Below, one piece after another: positions 18,658-26,367 of a stretch of 64,000 nucleotides of DNA. Below the pieces are notes generated by a model, which ran no database searches, was not told where the DNA came from, and was given only the letters and a program-made list of their open reading frames with translations. The position numbers and the translations under genes are program-made. How positions within the stretch are numbered: position 1 is the first letter of the stretch; every line of letters begins with the position of its first letter. The DNA comes from Nitrososphaerota archaeon (lineage in GTDB: Archaea > Thermoproteota > Nitrososphaeria > Nitrososphaerales > Nitrosopumilaceae): assembly GCA_028867785.1 (NCBI GenBank), contig JAGWFS010000004.1, positions 124,001 to 188,000 of the forward strand. The letters run 5' to 3'.

Positions 18658-18918
18658 TCAGATATAGTCTTTTTTTGAGACCAGACTATTGGTTCTTTTC
18701 ACAATTCTTTGAAATGTCGGATTTGCATCACTGCCCTGGATCTCAAGTGTTCCATCCTTGTAATAGTAAACTGAAACCTTGCCATCAATTGATACAATCT
18801 CGAATGATTCCAGCATGGAATCATGATATGCAGGATACTGCGACAGAATGAAATCTTCTGTAAGTGATCTCTTTATTGAACAATACACGTCTGGTGGAAG
18901 CTTTTTGTAGTTTACCAA
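18658..18918 (-). CDS. Small protein with RNase HIII N-domain-like pattern
   Basis: 86 residues. The stretch VSVYYYKDGTLEIQGSDANPTFQRIVKR is reminiscent of the TBP-like N-terminal domain of RNase HIII (DUF3378-type), where a strand ending in a tyrosine/lysine pair is followed by LxIQGxDA. There is no nuclease domain here. It sits between the alcohol dehydrogenase and the aldo/keto reductase genes with gaps of 2 and 6 nt, so it is read in the same operon. Nucleic-acid binding is a guess from pattern similarity. Confidence 0.6.
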   Translation of the reverse strand: MVNYKKLPPDVYCSIKRSLTEDFILSQYPAYHDSMLESFEIVSIDGKVSVYYYKDGTLEIQGSDANPTFQRIVKRTNSLVSKKDYI

Positions 18919-18920
18919 AG

Positions 18921-19964
18921 CTAGAGCGAGTTTGCATCAATCACAAATCTGTATCTTACATCGCTTTTGAGAATCCTCTTGTATGCCTCGTTTACCTTCT
19001 GTATTGGTATCAGTTCAATGTCGCATGCAATGTTGTGTTTGCTACAAAAGTCGAGCATGTCCTGAGTTTCCCTGATTCCTCCAATCAGCGATCCTGCAAG
19101 AGTTCGCCTGGCACCGGCAAGAAGAAATGCTCCTACAGAGGTCTCTGTCTCTGGCATTCCAACTAGTACCATTGCTCCATCAAGCGTGAGCAGGTCAAGA
19201 TATGCGTTTAGATCAATGCCAGACGATACTGTGTTGATTATCAGGTCAAAGTAACCCTTCAGGTTTGCAAAGGTTTGAGGATCAGACGTGGCATAGAACT
19301 TGTCTGCTCCAAGTTTTTTTGCATCGTCTTGTTTTGCAAGCGAATGGGAAAGCACAGTCACTTCGGCACCAAGGGCATGCGATATCTTTACTCCGATGTG
19401 TCCTAGCCCTCCCAGTCCCACTATACCCACCTTCTTTCCCGGCCCTGCCTTCCAGTGTGAAAGTGGAGAATAGAGGGTTATTCCCGCACAGAGAAGTGGT
19501 GCTGCACGATCAAGTGGAATGTTTTCAGGCATTTTAAGAACATAATTTTCATCTACGACTATTTTGGTAGAATACCCTCCCTGGGTCTGGGTTTTCCCAT
19601 CTCTTTCAAATCCGTTATAGGTCGTAGTCATCCCCTCCTGGCAGTATTGTTCAAGCCCACGCTGGCACGGCCCGCACTTGCGACACGAGTCCACAAAACA
19701 TCCAACCCCAACCTTGTCTCCCACCTTGTAGCGGATAACCTTTGGACCTATCTGAGATACAACGCCCGTAATCTCATGGCCTGGGACCATCGGGTAGACA
19801 GAGCCGCCCCAGCCGTCAGTTACCTGATGTATGTCAGTATGGCATATTCCACAGTACTTGATGTCTATTACAACATCGTGTTCACCTGGTTGACGCCTTT
19901 GAAACGAATATGGTTCCAGAGGTGCGCTTGCCTTTTGCGCTGCGTATCCCTTGACTTGGATCAT
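18921..19964 (-). CDS. Zinc-dependent alcohol dehydrogenase (YahK/cinnamyl type)
   Basis: 347 residues. Catalytic zinc ligands are in CGICHTD (Cys, residue about 38) and GHE (residue about 62); the structural zinc loop is CRKCGPCQRGLEQYC around residues 94-108. The nucleotide-binding motif GLGGLGHIG is near residue 180. Members are NADP-dependent aldehyde reductases. A GGGAGAGG purine run lies a few nt before the ATG at 19964, an apparent Shine-Dalgarno site. It heads the three-gene minus-strand operon with the small protein and the aldo/keto reductase. Confidence 0.93.
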   Translation of the reverse strand: MIQVKGYAAQKASAPLEPYSFQRRQPGEHDVVIDIKYCGICHTDIHQVTDGWGGSVYPMVPGHEITGVVSQIGPKVIRYKVGDKVGVGCFVDSCRKCGPCQRGLEQYCQEGMTTTYNGFERDGKTQTQGGYSTKIVVDENYVLKMPENIPLDRAAPLLCAGITLYSPLSHWKAGPGKKVGIVGLGGLGHIGVKISHALGAEVTVLSHSLAKQDDAKKLGADKFYATSDPQTFANLKGYFDLIINTVSSGIDLNAYLDLLTLDGAMVLVGMPETETSVGAFLLAGARRTLAGSLIGGIRETQDMLDFCSKHNIACDIELIPIQKVNEAYKRILKSDVRYRFVIDANSL

Positions 19965-20101
19965 TTTTCCTCTCCCGCAATGCAGATATTTTTATTTTGT
20001 AAAATATTTGGCGTGATTTTCAATGTACGGTCATCTCTTTGAAGATGCATTAATGAAAAATACAATATTCTGTTATTTAAGATGAAGCGTTTTATATGGT
20101 G

Positions 20102-20887
20102 TCAGAAATTTTCTTTTTTTACTTTAATGAGCCGCATGATTATTTCCATTGACAGTCCGGCTGCAAGAACAGAGAGTGCGATTACCAGCGGCCAGAAAAA
20201 CTCTGGAGTGCCGGAACCCGGAGTGAAAAACGGAGTTCCAGAGCCTGCATGGGGATTGTGCAATACCGTAGTCACTCTCTCCCTTGCAAGTTTTAGCATC
20301 TCTTCAAGTGTTGCACCAGAGCCAATTCCCCCGTCTCCCGAATATGGACCTCCTACTCCGTTGTAAAATGGATTGTAGCTTGTAGACCCAGCACTAGTTG
20401 GAATCTTTTGCAATTCTTGACCAAGATCTGGCGTACTGATGCCAGTCCCCTGCAGTGCTCCTGTTGCAAACCATGAACCAATTGCGGCAATCCCAACTGC
20501 CCCAAATCGATAAATCGACTTGAAAGATCTGACAAGCGACTTGCTTGACTTGGTTTTCTCCGAGAACTTGGAAGGCACGATGACAATTGCAAATTTTGTC
20601 GCAGTATAGTATTTCATGTCGTGTGATTTTGTATTTTTTCCTATCTTTGATATGTCAACCAATCCAACGTCCTGCATCTTTTTTAGATGGTATCGCACAA
20701 GCTGCAACGAGAATCCGGTCTTTGTAGCAATCTCGTTTGCGGTAAGTGCTTCGTCAAACAATAATTTCAATACCGTTCTGCTTGCATCAGTTATCAAGAC
20801 TTCTCCCAGCGTTCTCAATCGTTCATCATCTGTGTCATAAATGCCAACTCTCTCCGGTACTGGCTGTCTTGTTTTTTCTAAAGTCAT
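20102..20887 (-). CDS. Membrane-anchored winged-helix (ArsR-like) regulator
   Basis: 261 residues. Residues about 20-110 form a winged HTH (SRTVLKLLFDEALTANEIATKTGFS and following LVRYHLKKMQDVGLVD). One hydrophobic segment sits near residues 131-148 and a second near 230-250, so the C-terminal 100-residue loop between them should lie outside the cytoplasm. That loop holds ATLEEMLKLARERVTTV and SGTPFFTPG, which recur almost identically in the divergent gene at 20987. The arrangement suggests a one-component sensor that binds DNA from the membrane. Function and ligand unknown. Confidence 0.75.
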   Translation of the reverse strand: MTLEKTRQPVPERVGIYDTDDERLRTLGEVLITDASRTVLKLLFDEALTANEIATKTGFSLQLVRYHLKKMQDVGLVDISKIGKNTKSHDMKYYTATKFAIVIVPSKFSEKTKSSKSLVRSFKSIYRFGAVGIAAIGSWFATGALQGTGISTPDLGQELQKIPTSAGSTSYNPFYNGVGGPYSGDGGIGSGATLEEMLKLARERVTTVLHNPHAGSGTPFFTPGSGTPEFFWPLVIALSVLAAGLSMEIIMRLIKVKKENF

Positions 20888-20986
20888 ATCAAAACGTACA
20901 GTAGTTTGGTCATGATACTATGTAAAACTTTTGATGAAATTCTACTTTCATCAAACGCTAAATCCAAAATTCTCGTATTGTATATC

Positions 20987-21310
20987 ATGAAACAAAACAA
21001 AATTCTTTCCACAACATTGCTTGGATTTGTTGTGGCAAGTACACTGATGCCACTGGCATTTGCACAGACATATTACCCGTCCCCAAGCAGTGGGATGACC
21101 CTTGAGGAACAATTGAAGCTTGCAAGAGAGCGCATCGAGGTAGTCAGGGCTCATCCAGGCGACGGTTCTGGTACTCCATACCTGAATCCAGAAGGAGTGG
21201 TCGGGGCCACAATAATATGCGGTGCAGTTTTCGGAGGCATATTTGTCGCATTTGTAGTGCGTGCAAAACAGATAGAAAAGAAATTGGCAGCAAAGAAACT
21301 GCTCCAATAA
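20987..21310 (+). CDS. Small secreted/membrane partner of the divergent regulator
   Basis: 107 residues from the ATG at 20987; a longer frame begins at 20906 but the extra 27 residues precede an obvious signal peptide (KQNKILSTTLLGFVVASTLMPLAFA, cleavage after AFA), so the later start is right. The mature part has MTLEEQLKLARERIEVV and GSGTPYLNPEG, then one TM helix near residues 73-93 and a basic tail. The shared motif with the regulator at 20102-20887 points to a co-evolved pair. I know no named family for it. Confidence 0.75.
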   Translation: MKQNKILSTTLLGFVVASTLMPLAFAQTYYPSPSSGMTLEEQLKLARERIEVVRAHPGDGSGTPYLNPEGVVGATIICGAVFGGIFVAFVVRAKQIEKKLAAKKLLQ

Positions 21311-21426
21311 CTTTTTTTCATTTTTATCACACACATGACACGGTATAATTTCAAACTACTTGCAATACGATCCATTTAGAAAGCTAACAGCCTTATTGCA
21401 CTAGAACGATTTTAGATAACGTCTAA

Positions 21427-21437
21427 CCTATAAATAC
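21427..21437 (+). promoter_or_regulatory. TATA box of the methyltransferase gene
   Basis: CCTATAAATAC is 26-36 nt upstream of the TTG start at 21463, giving a leaderless transcript and supporting that TTG as the true start. Confidence 0.6.
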
Positions 21438-21462
21438 TCAAAATCAATCAATAAGAGAAATC

Positions 21463-22248
21463 TTGCCTGCAGACAGATCAGCTGTCCATACTGAATCAAT
21501 CATAGATCAATTTACAAAACAGGCAGATCCCTTTGCAAGAAAATTGGGTCATTCAGACGAACGCGCGTTCAAGCTAATGCGCGAGATAACCAAGATAGAC
21601 GGCAGTGACGTGGTATTGGATGTGGCCTGCGGCCCGGGTCTTGTATCATGTGCATTTGCCAGAATTGCAAAACATGTAACTGGAATAGACATAACACCAG
21701 CAATGATAAACCGTGCAAAGATTCTGCAAAAAGAAAAATCATTGGGCAATTTAACATGGAAGCTTGGTGATGCCTCTCCTCTTGATTTTCAAGACGAGTC
21801 TTTTTCCCTAGTGATGACAAGATACAGCTTTCATCATTTTTTGAAGCCTGAAAAAGTTCTCTCTGAGATGGTTCGAGTATGCAAACAAGGAGGCAGGATT
21901 GCAGTAATAGATGTGACCCCGTTGCCTGAAAAAGCATCGGCGTATGACCGTATTGAAAAATTACGTGATCCATCGCATGTCAAGGCAATTCCGTTTGATG
22001 ACCTGCTTGGCATGGTAAAAAAAGTAGGGCTGACAGACATTTCCGCTGCATTTTACAGGCTAGAAACAGAGCTTGAAGAGCAAATTGCTGCATCATTTCC
22101 AGATCCCGGAGACGAGGACAAGATTCGCAAATTAATTGAAAACGATGTTTCAGACAGCATGGATCTCAAAAGTCACAGAAAAGGCGGCAGGATATACTTT
22201 TCATATCCTACCTCGATCATAGTTGGATACAAATCTCTTCAGAGGTAG
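21463..22248 (+). CDS. Class I SAM-dependent methyltransferase (UbiE/Methyltransf_11 type)
   Basis: 261 residues. The SAM-binding motif I is VLDVACGPGLVSCAFA near residues 47-62, followed by the acidic end of strand 2 (VTGIDITPAM) and motif with WKLGDASPLDFQDESF. The overall pattern is that of small-molecule methyltransferases such as UbiE/MenG and arsenite or lipid methylases; the substrate is not evident. The TTG start at 21463 is supported by a TATA box 26 nt upstream. Confidence 0.88.
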   Translation: MPADRSAVHTESIIDQFTKQADPFARKLGHSDERAFKLMREITKIDGSDVVLDVACGPGLVSCAFARIAKHVTGIDITPAMINRAKILQKEKSLGNLTWKLGDASPLDFQDESFSLVMTRYSFHHFLKPEKVLSEMVRVCKQGGRIAVIDVTPLPEKASAYDRIEKLRDPSHVKAIPFDDLLGMVKKVGLTDISAAFYRLETELEEQIAASFPDPGDEDKIRKLIENDVSDSMDLKSHRKGGRIYFSYPTSIIVGYKSLQR

Positions 22249-22337
22249 CTTTGTTCCAATAATGTCTCATTACGACACAATAATTATATTCTCAACGCAT
22301 ACCACCCGATTCGGTAGCCCGATAGTCTAGTGGCCAA

Positions 22338-22353
22338 ACAATTTTTGGGCTAG
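22338..22353 (+). other. Non-canonical D-loop intron of tRNA-Gln
   Basis: Removing these 16 nt restores the D arm. A bulge-helix-bulge forms: GGCC (22332-22335) pairs with GGCT (22348-22351), flanked by three-base bulges AAA and AGG. Inside, CAA-TTT-TTG makes a perfect three-pair hairpin. Cuts after the second base of each bulge give the expected exons. Confidence 0.75.
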
Positions 22354-22369
22354 GGATTCCAGGCTCTGG

Positions 22370-22384
22370 ATCATACGAGAGGAC
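22370..22384 (+). other. Anticodon-loop intron (37/38) of tRNA-Gln
   Basis: These 15 nt interrupt the anticodon loop at the canonical position between residues 37 and 38. Removal gives the seven-base loop CTCTGGA. The exon-intron helix is weaker than in the other intron (contains a mismatch), so exact cut sites could shift, but other choices give an implausible base 37 or another anticodon. Confidence 0.65.
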
Positions 22385-22424
22385 ACCTGGAGACGGCAGT
22401 TCGAATCTGCCTCGGGCTATCCTA

Positions 22425-22440
22425 AAATTTTTTTAAAAAA
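22425..22440. terminator. Shared A/T-run terminator between tRNA-Gln and uS7
   Basis: AAAATTTTTTTAAAAAA separates the convergent tRNA and uS7 genes. It supplies a T run on both strands, the usual archaeal terminator signal for transcription coming from either side. Confidence 0.55.
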
Positions 22441-22450
22441 CGCCTAAAGA

Positions 22451-23050
22451 CTATCTTGAGGCCATTGCGATTCTTTCAAGCTCGTTCTTCTTCTTGACAG
22501 AGGGTGCGCTCATGTCGTTTGAAGCAGCAAGAATCAGGTGTTCTGCCAAGTTTTCTTCTATTGCCTTTGGATTTGAAAATGTTGCGTCCCTTACTCCTTC
22601 TGCAATAAACCTCAGTGCAAGGTCCACTCTACGAAGCGGGGCAACGTCTACTGATACGTGATATACGGTTCCACCGTAAACTATTCTGGTGGTGTCCTCG
22701 TTTGGAGCCGAGTGCTCTACTGCCCTTATCAATACCTCAACCGGGTTTTTACCAGTCTTGAGGTGGATTATCTCAAGTGCTGCCTTTGCAGTGTTTACCG
22801 CATGAACCTTTTTTCCGCCCATTCTGCCGGTGTTCTTGGCATATTTCTTTCCAAAGTGAGATAGCTTGTTTACCAGCCTTTCAACAATGTTCACCTCTGC
22901 CTTGTTGAACCTCTTTAGTGCAGAGCGTCCAAAGGACATTGGTATTATCTCTTTTTTTAGCGATATCACGTTTTTCAGGCCGGGATCTTTAATCTCAAGT
23001 TTTGACGTATCCCATTTTCTGAAAAGCAAAAGGTTCTGTGTCTCTGTCAT
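22451..23050 (-). CDS. rps7: Small-subunit ribosomal protein uS7
   Basis: 199 residues, archaeal length. Diagnostic blocks: GRMGGKKVHAVNTAKAALEI (here with the archaeal long N-terminus before it), RIVYGGTVYHVSVDVAPLRRVDLALRFI in shorter pieces, and the C-terminal AIEENLAEHLILAASND segment. uS7 nucleates the 30S head. It is the last gene of the eL30-nusA-uS12-uS7 unit; an EF-1 alpha gene, which often follows in archaea, is not here because a tRNA on the other strand comes next. Confidence 0.96.
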   Translation of the reverse strand: MTETQNLLLFRKWDTSKLEIKDPGLKNVISLKKEIIPMSFGRSALKRFNKAEVNIVERLVNKLSHFGKKYAKNTGRMGGKKVHAVNTAKAALEIIHLKTGKNPVEVLIRAVEHSAPNEDTTRIVYGGTVYHVSVDVAPLRRVDLALRFIAEGVRDATFSNPKAIEENLAEHLILAASNDMSAPSVKKKNELERIAMASR

Positions 23051-23053
23051 GTT

Positions 23054-23491
23054 CTATCTCCTAGGTTTTTCTTTCTTGCCGTAGACCAGTTCCTTAAGGG
23101 ATGTGCCGTTTACCTTGAATACCTTCCATCTTACTCCAGGAATATCTCCCATTGCTCCTCCCATTGATGCTCCCATTCCTTCCACGTGAACCTCGTCATG
23201 CTCGTCAACAAAGTTTAGTGCACCGTCCTTTGGAAGGAAGGCAGTTACCGTCTTACCATTCTTTATCAATTGAACGCGAACACATTTTCTTACGGCAGAG
23301 TTTGGCTGCTTTGCCTCAATTCCCACCTTTTCAAGTACAATGCCTCTGGCCTGTGGCGCGCCTCCAAGAGGGCTTGCCTTTTTGTCAAGGCCCAGTTGTC
23401 TTCTCTTGTAGGTTCCAATAGACCATTTCTGTCTCTTTCTTTTGTCTCTTAGGACTCTACCTGCAAATAGACCAAGGGGGGATTTTGCCAT
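23054..23491 (-). CDS. rps12: Small-subunit ribosomal protein uS12
   Basis: 145 residues with the decoding-centre loop KQPNSAVRK and the [17 protein letters not shown] and [10 protein letters not shown] segments typical of archaeal/eukaryotic uS12. It sits at the A site and monitors codon-anticodon pairing. The gene is 3 nt upstream of uS7 and 7 nt downstream of nusA. ATG start at 23491. Confidence 0.97.
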   Translation of the reverse strand: MAKSPLGLFAGRVLRDKRKRQKWSIGTYKRRQLGLDKKASPLGGAPQARGIVLEKVGIEAKQPNSAVRKCVRVQLIKNGKTVTAFLPKDGALNFVDEHDEVHVEGMGASMGGAMGDIPGVRWKVFKVNGTSLKELVYGKKEKPRR

Positions 23492-23498
23492 TATATCA

Positions 23499-23990
23499 TT
23501 ACTCCATTATTTTTTCCGGACTTTGTATCAATACGCTGGAAATTTGAAAGTATCTTTTTGCAAGCAATCTTGCCTTTTCGGCGTTTCTTCCCTCTCTGCC
23601 TACAACTATGCCTTTCTTCTTTGCGTCAACTAGAACAATTGCTTGAAGAGAACCGTCTAATCTTTTGTTTAGTTTAACCTCTGATACCAATTTTGGATTT
23701 AGCATGTTTTTTAGAAATTCTGCCGGGTCTTCTGAATACTCCACCAGCTCGACGTTTCTTTTTACAACGTTTTGCAGGTTTCTTATTGTAGAGCCTCCCT
23801 TTCCGATTGCAAGGCCCATCTTTCCCTGGTTTACCACAAAAATTACCCTGTCTTGTCTCTCATCTTCGATGCAGTCGCGTGCTGTTGCACCAGTCACATT
23901 TTGAAAAAGTGACATTAGTTTTATTTGGTCTGTTGTAAGTTTGATTGTCTCGGTCATGCCTTTTTTAAACTCGATCTCTTTGGGGGCCAT
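23499..23990 (-). CDS. nusA: NusA-like transcription termination/antitermination factor
   Basis: 163 residues made of two KH domains only. The first has [18 protein letters not shown], the second the [22 protein letters not shown] loop, both RNA-binding GxxG types. Archaeal NusA lacks the polymerase-binding and S1 domains of the bacterial protein. An internal ATG (residue 12) offers an alternative start, and the N-terminal eleven residues are poorly conserved in type. It stands in the classic eL30-nusA-uS12-uS7 order. Confidence 0.93.
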   Translation of the reverse strand: MAPKEIEFKKGMTETIKLTTDQIKLMSLFQNVTGATARDCIEDERQDRVIFVVNQGKMGLAIGKGGSTIRNLQNVVKRNVELVEYSEDPAEFLKNMLNPKLVSEVKLNKRLDGSLQAIVLVDAKKKGIVVGREGRNAEKARLLAKRYFQISSVLIQSPEKIME

Positions 23991-24027
23991 TTAAATCTTG
24001 ATGGGCAGTTTGGAAAAAACAAGACAT

Positions 24028-24348
24028 TTATGATGACTTCTCTGTTTCCGCATCTTTTATAATCGCTTTAAGATTGGTATCGCTCAAAGTTTTCAGCGAT
24101 ACTGCCGAAATTCGAAACTGTGTTCCGCAAAGCCTTCCAAGCTCCACTGACGACCCCCTGTAGTTCAGGGTTGGCACCTTTGCACCCTTGGCAGCTTCAG
24201 ATATTTTTTGTGACACAGATGACGGTACAGAGTGCGACAGCACAACCAGTTTTGAGTTCTTGATTGAGCCGAGAACTTCTTTTGTGCCAAATGAGCACTT
24301 GTTGTCCTCCACTGCGTCCTTGATTGCTTTTTCTAGGAGCTTAGCCAT
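24028..24348 (-). CDS. rpl30e: Large-subunit ribosomal protein eL30
   Basis: 106 residues: LEKAIKDAVEDNKCSFGTKEVLGSIKNSKLVVLSHS is the eL30/eL8 (L7Ae-like) fold N-terminus, and RLCGTQFRISAVSL marks its RNA-contact end. In most archaea this gene directly follows rpoA; here 7.7 kb intervenes. Its ATG sits inside the last codons of a short frame (24341-24400) whose tail copies the RpoA C-terminus. A TATA-like CTTATATTG lies about 105 nt upstream on the minus strand (24448-24456). Confidence 0.92.
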   Translation of the reverse strand: MAKLLEKAIKDAVEDNKCSFGTKEVLGSIKNSKLVVLSHSVPSSVSQKISEAAKGAKVPTLNYRGSSVELGRLCGTQFRISAVSLKTLSDTNLKAIIKDAETEKSS

Positions 24349-24400
24349 CTTCCACCACTTTCATGTAGAGTTCTGCGAAATTCGTAGACCTAGATGCCAT
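24341..24400 (-). pseudogene. Short frame ending in an RpoA C-terminal tail
   Basis: ATG 24400 to TAA 24341-24343 encodes 19 residues, MASRSTNFAELYMKVVEDG. The last part, LYMKVVED preceded by Glu, is the same as the end of RpoA in this window (LYMKVVED preceded by Asp, then Gln). The corresponding DNA (24347-24370 against the end of rpoA) differs mostly at third codon positions. The stop overlaps the eL30 ATG. I read it as a displaced 3' fragment of rpoA; it could instead be a real leader peptide coupled to eL30. The frame stays open further upstream to about 24480. Confidence 0.5.
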
Positions 24401-24642
24401 TTTTTGACTTTTTGATTGCAACATTTGGTAAAACTTGGAATTTTCAATATAAGCCTTTCAATAGAGTTTTTTACTAAATGTTATGTCATAAAATCACTTA
24501 GTAAATCATTTTTACCCTTTCTTGATTTCAGAAATGAAGTTTAAAATTTCTCTCGATCATAGAAGATATCCGTTTCGTGTACAATATCAATAAGACAAAC
24601 TAGAACTAGTTTTGTACAAAAAGATGACAAATTAATTACGGT
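24401..24642. other. Intergenic segment at the left edge of the island
   Basis: No convincing gene. It holds the presumed eL30 promoter (TATA-like at 24448-24456, minus strand) and, near the island gene, a nested palindromic patch: TGTACAA at 24579-24585, AAACTAG-AA-CTAGTTT at 24597-24612, and TTGTACA directly after. The loop of the inner palindrome is only 2 nt, so a protein-binding or recombination site fits better than an RNA hairpin. Confidence 0.4.
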
Positions 24643-26223
24643 TTATGAAAACCAGTCTTCGTCATGGTTTCTATAAAATTTATCTCTTAATCCGAAATCA
24701 AGCATGTGTAACAGTTTTTTGCGTTCTCCAGAAAACACACGATCAGTTTGTACAGCATTCTTAAAGCTATGTATAATACCGATCCCCTTTTTTTCAAGTT
24801 TCAATGATCTTTCCTCTAACACTGGATGATAAACAACTAGTTTTGAAACTATTTTTTTATACGGATATGCCTTTTTAACTACATTAGAGATATTGTTGAG
24901 TTGTTCGACATATTCTTGTATATTGTCATGAATCTGTAATTTACATTCAAAAACATACACTATATCATCCTCAATGCACATACAATCAATTTGTTGGCCT
25001 AACAACGAAGAATCACCTTTTACTTCATTGTATTTCTTATCATCCATACAATACTTTAGAAATACATATTCGAAGAGCTTTCCTTTAGCTTGGGAAATGT
25101 AATCTGCCATATCTTTGTATACTTCTGACAAATTATTATCAGGAACTGAAATTTTTCTAGATTGAAGATATTGTTGAAATGTTTTTTTGTCTACAATGAT
25201 TTCCTTAAGTTCTACTCTTGATTGTCTTTTGAATTTATTAATACAATCAAAACACATGTCGCGATAATATCCTCCCGTTCCCGGAGAATCAATTAAAGAA
25301 TCATAAAACACAATCCAACCTGATGAATCAGAAAACATACCGTGGGACCCCAACAAAACTGCAACGGAATAATAATTATGATTCATCATAGGGTCAGGAT
25401 GAACTATCTTCAAAACTTTGATTTTACCTTCACTTTTTTGTTCATCAAGAAGAGTTACATAACCTGTAATCAATGCATTAAATGCAAAAACACCATTGAA
25501 TTCCCTGTTTCCCCCACGTGCATCAAGCATGTCGATATCGTACCAAAGAAATTCTACGTCTAGTCTTTTTTTTCTAGATTCCAAGTCATCCTTGATCATG
25601 TAGGTAGGTTCTGTAAGATTTGTCTTATCCAGCAATGTGCCTAGAATACCTTTTTCAAAACAGACCAATCTAACAAGACCATCTCCAAATGACCCAAACC
25701 TATGCCCAATACAAGTTTCAAGTGGCCAAATTATTTCAGATCTAATTACTCGAAAGAATTGATCAATCGAATCCCATTTGTTTATGACATGTGTCCAAAA
25801 TTCTTGCTTCTTTTTTTCTTCTAAAGTTAAATCAGGTTCAGATATTTCAAAAACTTCGCCTAGATCTATTGTTATTTGATCCTCATTTTGAATTTTAATG
25901 TCCTGGCAACGATGCAAGTCCTTAAGAGATGAACTAACAAAAACATCATTTCCTAACATTTGGGACCAAAGGAACTGCAGTGAATATAGATAGCCTTCAA
26001 ATGCTTTGTCAAGATGTTTTGGATTCCTTTCGATAGTAAAAAATGGGTGATAGTATCCTTTTGGTCTTCCAAGATGTGTGTCTACAAGAAACAAATAAGA
26101 GTAAAACTCACTAAGATAAGTCAGAGCATTGGTTTCATCGATATTTTTTGTAGATTTGAGATGGCTCTGTTTGATTTTGTTGAAAAGTTCTAAGAGTGTA
26201 AATAAATCATTTTTTACATCCAA
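24643..26223 (-). CDS. Unknown large protein with C-terminal PD-(D/E)XK nuclease-like motif
   Basis: 526 residues, no signal peptide. Near the C-terminus, Asp413 in QQIDCM followed by E426-C-K428 in YVFECKLQ on two adjacent beta strands matches the D...ExK core of the restriction-endonuclease-like fold. The N-terminal 400 residues are of no family I recognise; they include a paired CFDC-type Cys motif (MCFDCINKF). The gene is clearly more AT-rich than its ribosomal neighbours and starts with TTG at 26223, both signs of recent acquisition. A role in defence or mobile-element biology is inference. Confidence 0.7.
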   Translation of the reverse strand: MDVKNDLFTLLELFNKIKQSHLKSTKNIDETNALTYLSEFYSYLFLVDTHLGRPKGYYHPFFTIERNPKHLDKAFEGYLYSLQFLWSQMLGNDVFVSSSLKDLHRCQDIKIQNEDQITIDLGEVFEISEPDLTLEEKKKQEFWTHVINKWDSIDQFFRVIRSEIIWPLETCIGHRFGSFGDGLVRLVCFEKGILGTLLDKTNLTEPTYMIKDDLESRKKRLDVEFLWYDIDMLDARGGNREFNGVFAFNALITGYVTLLDEQKSEGKIKVLKIVHPDPMMNHNYYSVAVLLGSHGMFSDSSGWIVFYDSLIDSPGTGGYYRDMCFDCINKFKRQSRVELKEIIVDKKTFQQYLQSRKISVPDNNLSEVYKDMADYISQAKGKLFEYVFLKYCMDDKKYNEVKGDSSLLGQQIDCMCIEDDIVYVFECKLQIHDNIQEYVEQLNNISNVVKKAYPYKKIVSKLVVYHPVLEERSLKLEKKGIGIIHSFKNAVQTDRVFSGERKKLLHMLDFGLRDKFYRNHDEDWFS

Positions 26224-26367
26224 GCTTTTCCAATCATTCGCTTTCTAACAATTTTTTTCTCTTTTTATTATAAATTTAAACCCGTAAAAGGAAATCGTTT
26301 TTTAAAATTAGTCTTTAAGAATGTACAGAGACAAAAATAAGCAGAGTTATTGCTTCAATGCATAAAA

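Larger units (their letters stand above)
22316..22419 (+). tRNA. tRNA-Gln (CUG) with two small introns
   Basis: Acceptor arms AGCCCGA (22316-22322) and TCGGGCT (22412-22418) pair fully, with discriminator A at 22419. The T arm is GGCAG-TTCGAAT-CTGCC (22395-22411). The D and anticodon arms only close when two insertions are removed, 22338-22353 (16 nt) and 22370-22384 (15 nt). This leaves a standard 73-nt tRNA with anticodon stem CCAGG/CCTGG and loop CTCTGGA, anticodon CTG at 22366-22368. The first pair A1-U72 is a known trait of archaeal tRNA-Gln. CCA is not encoded. Confidence 0.88.
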
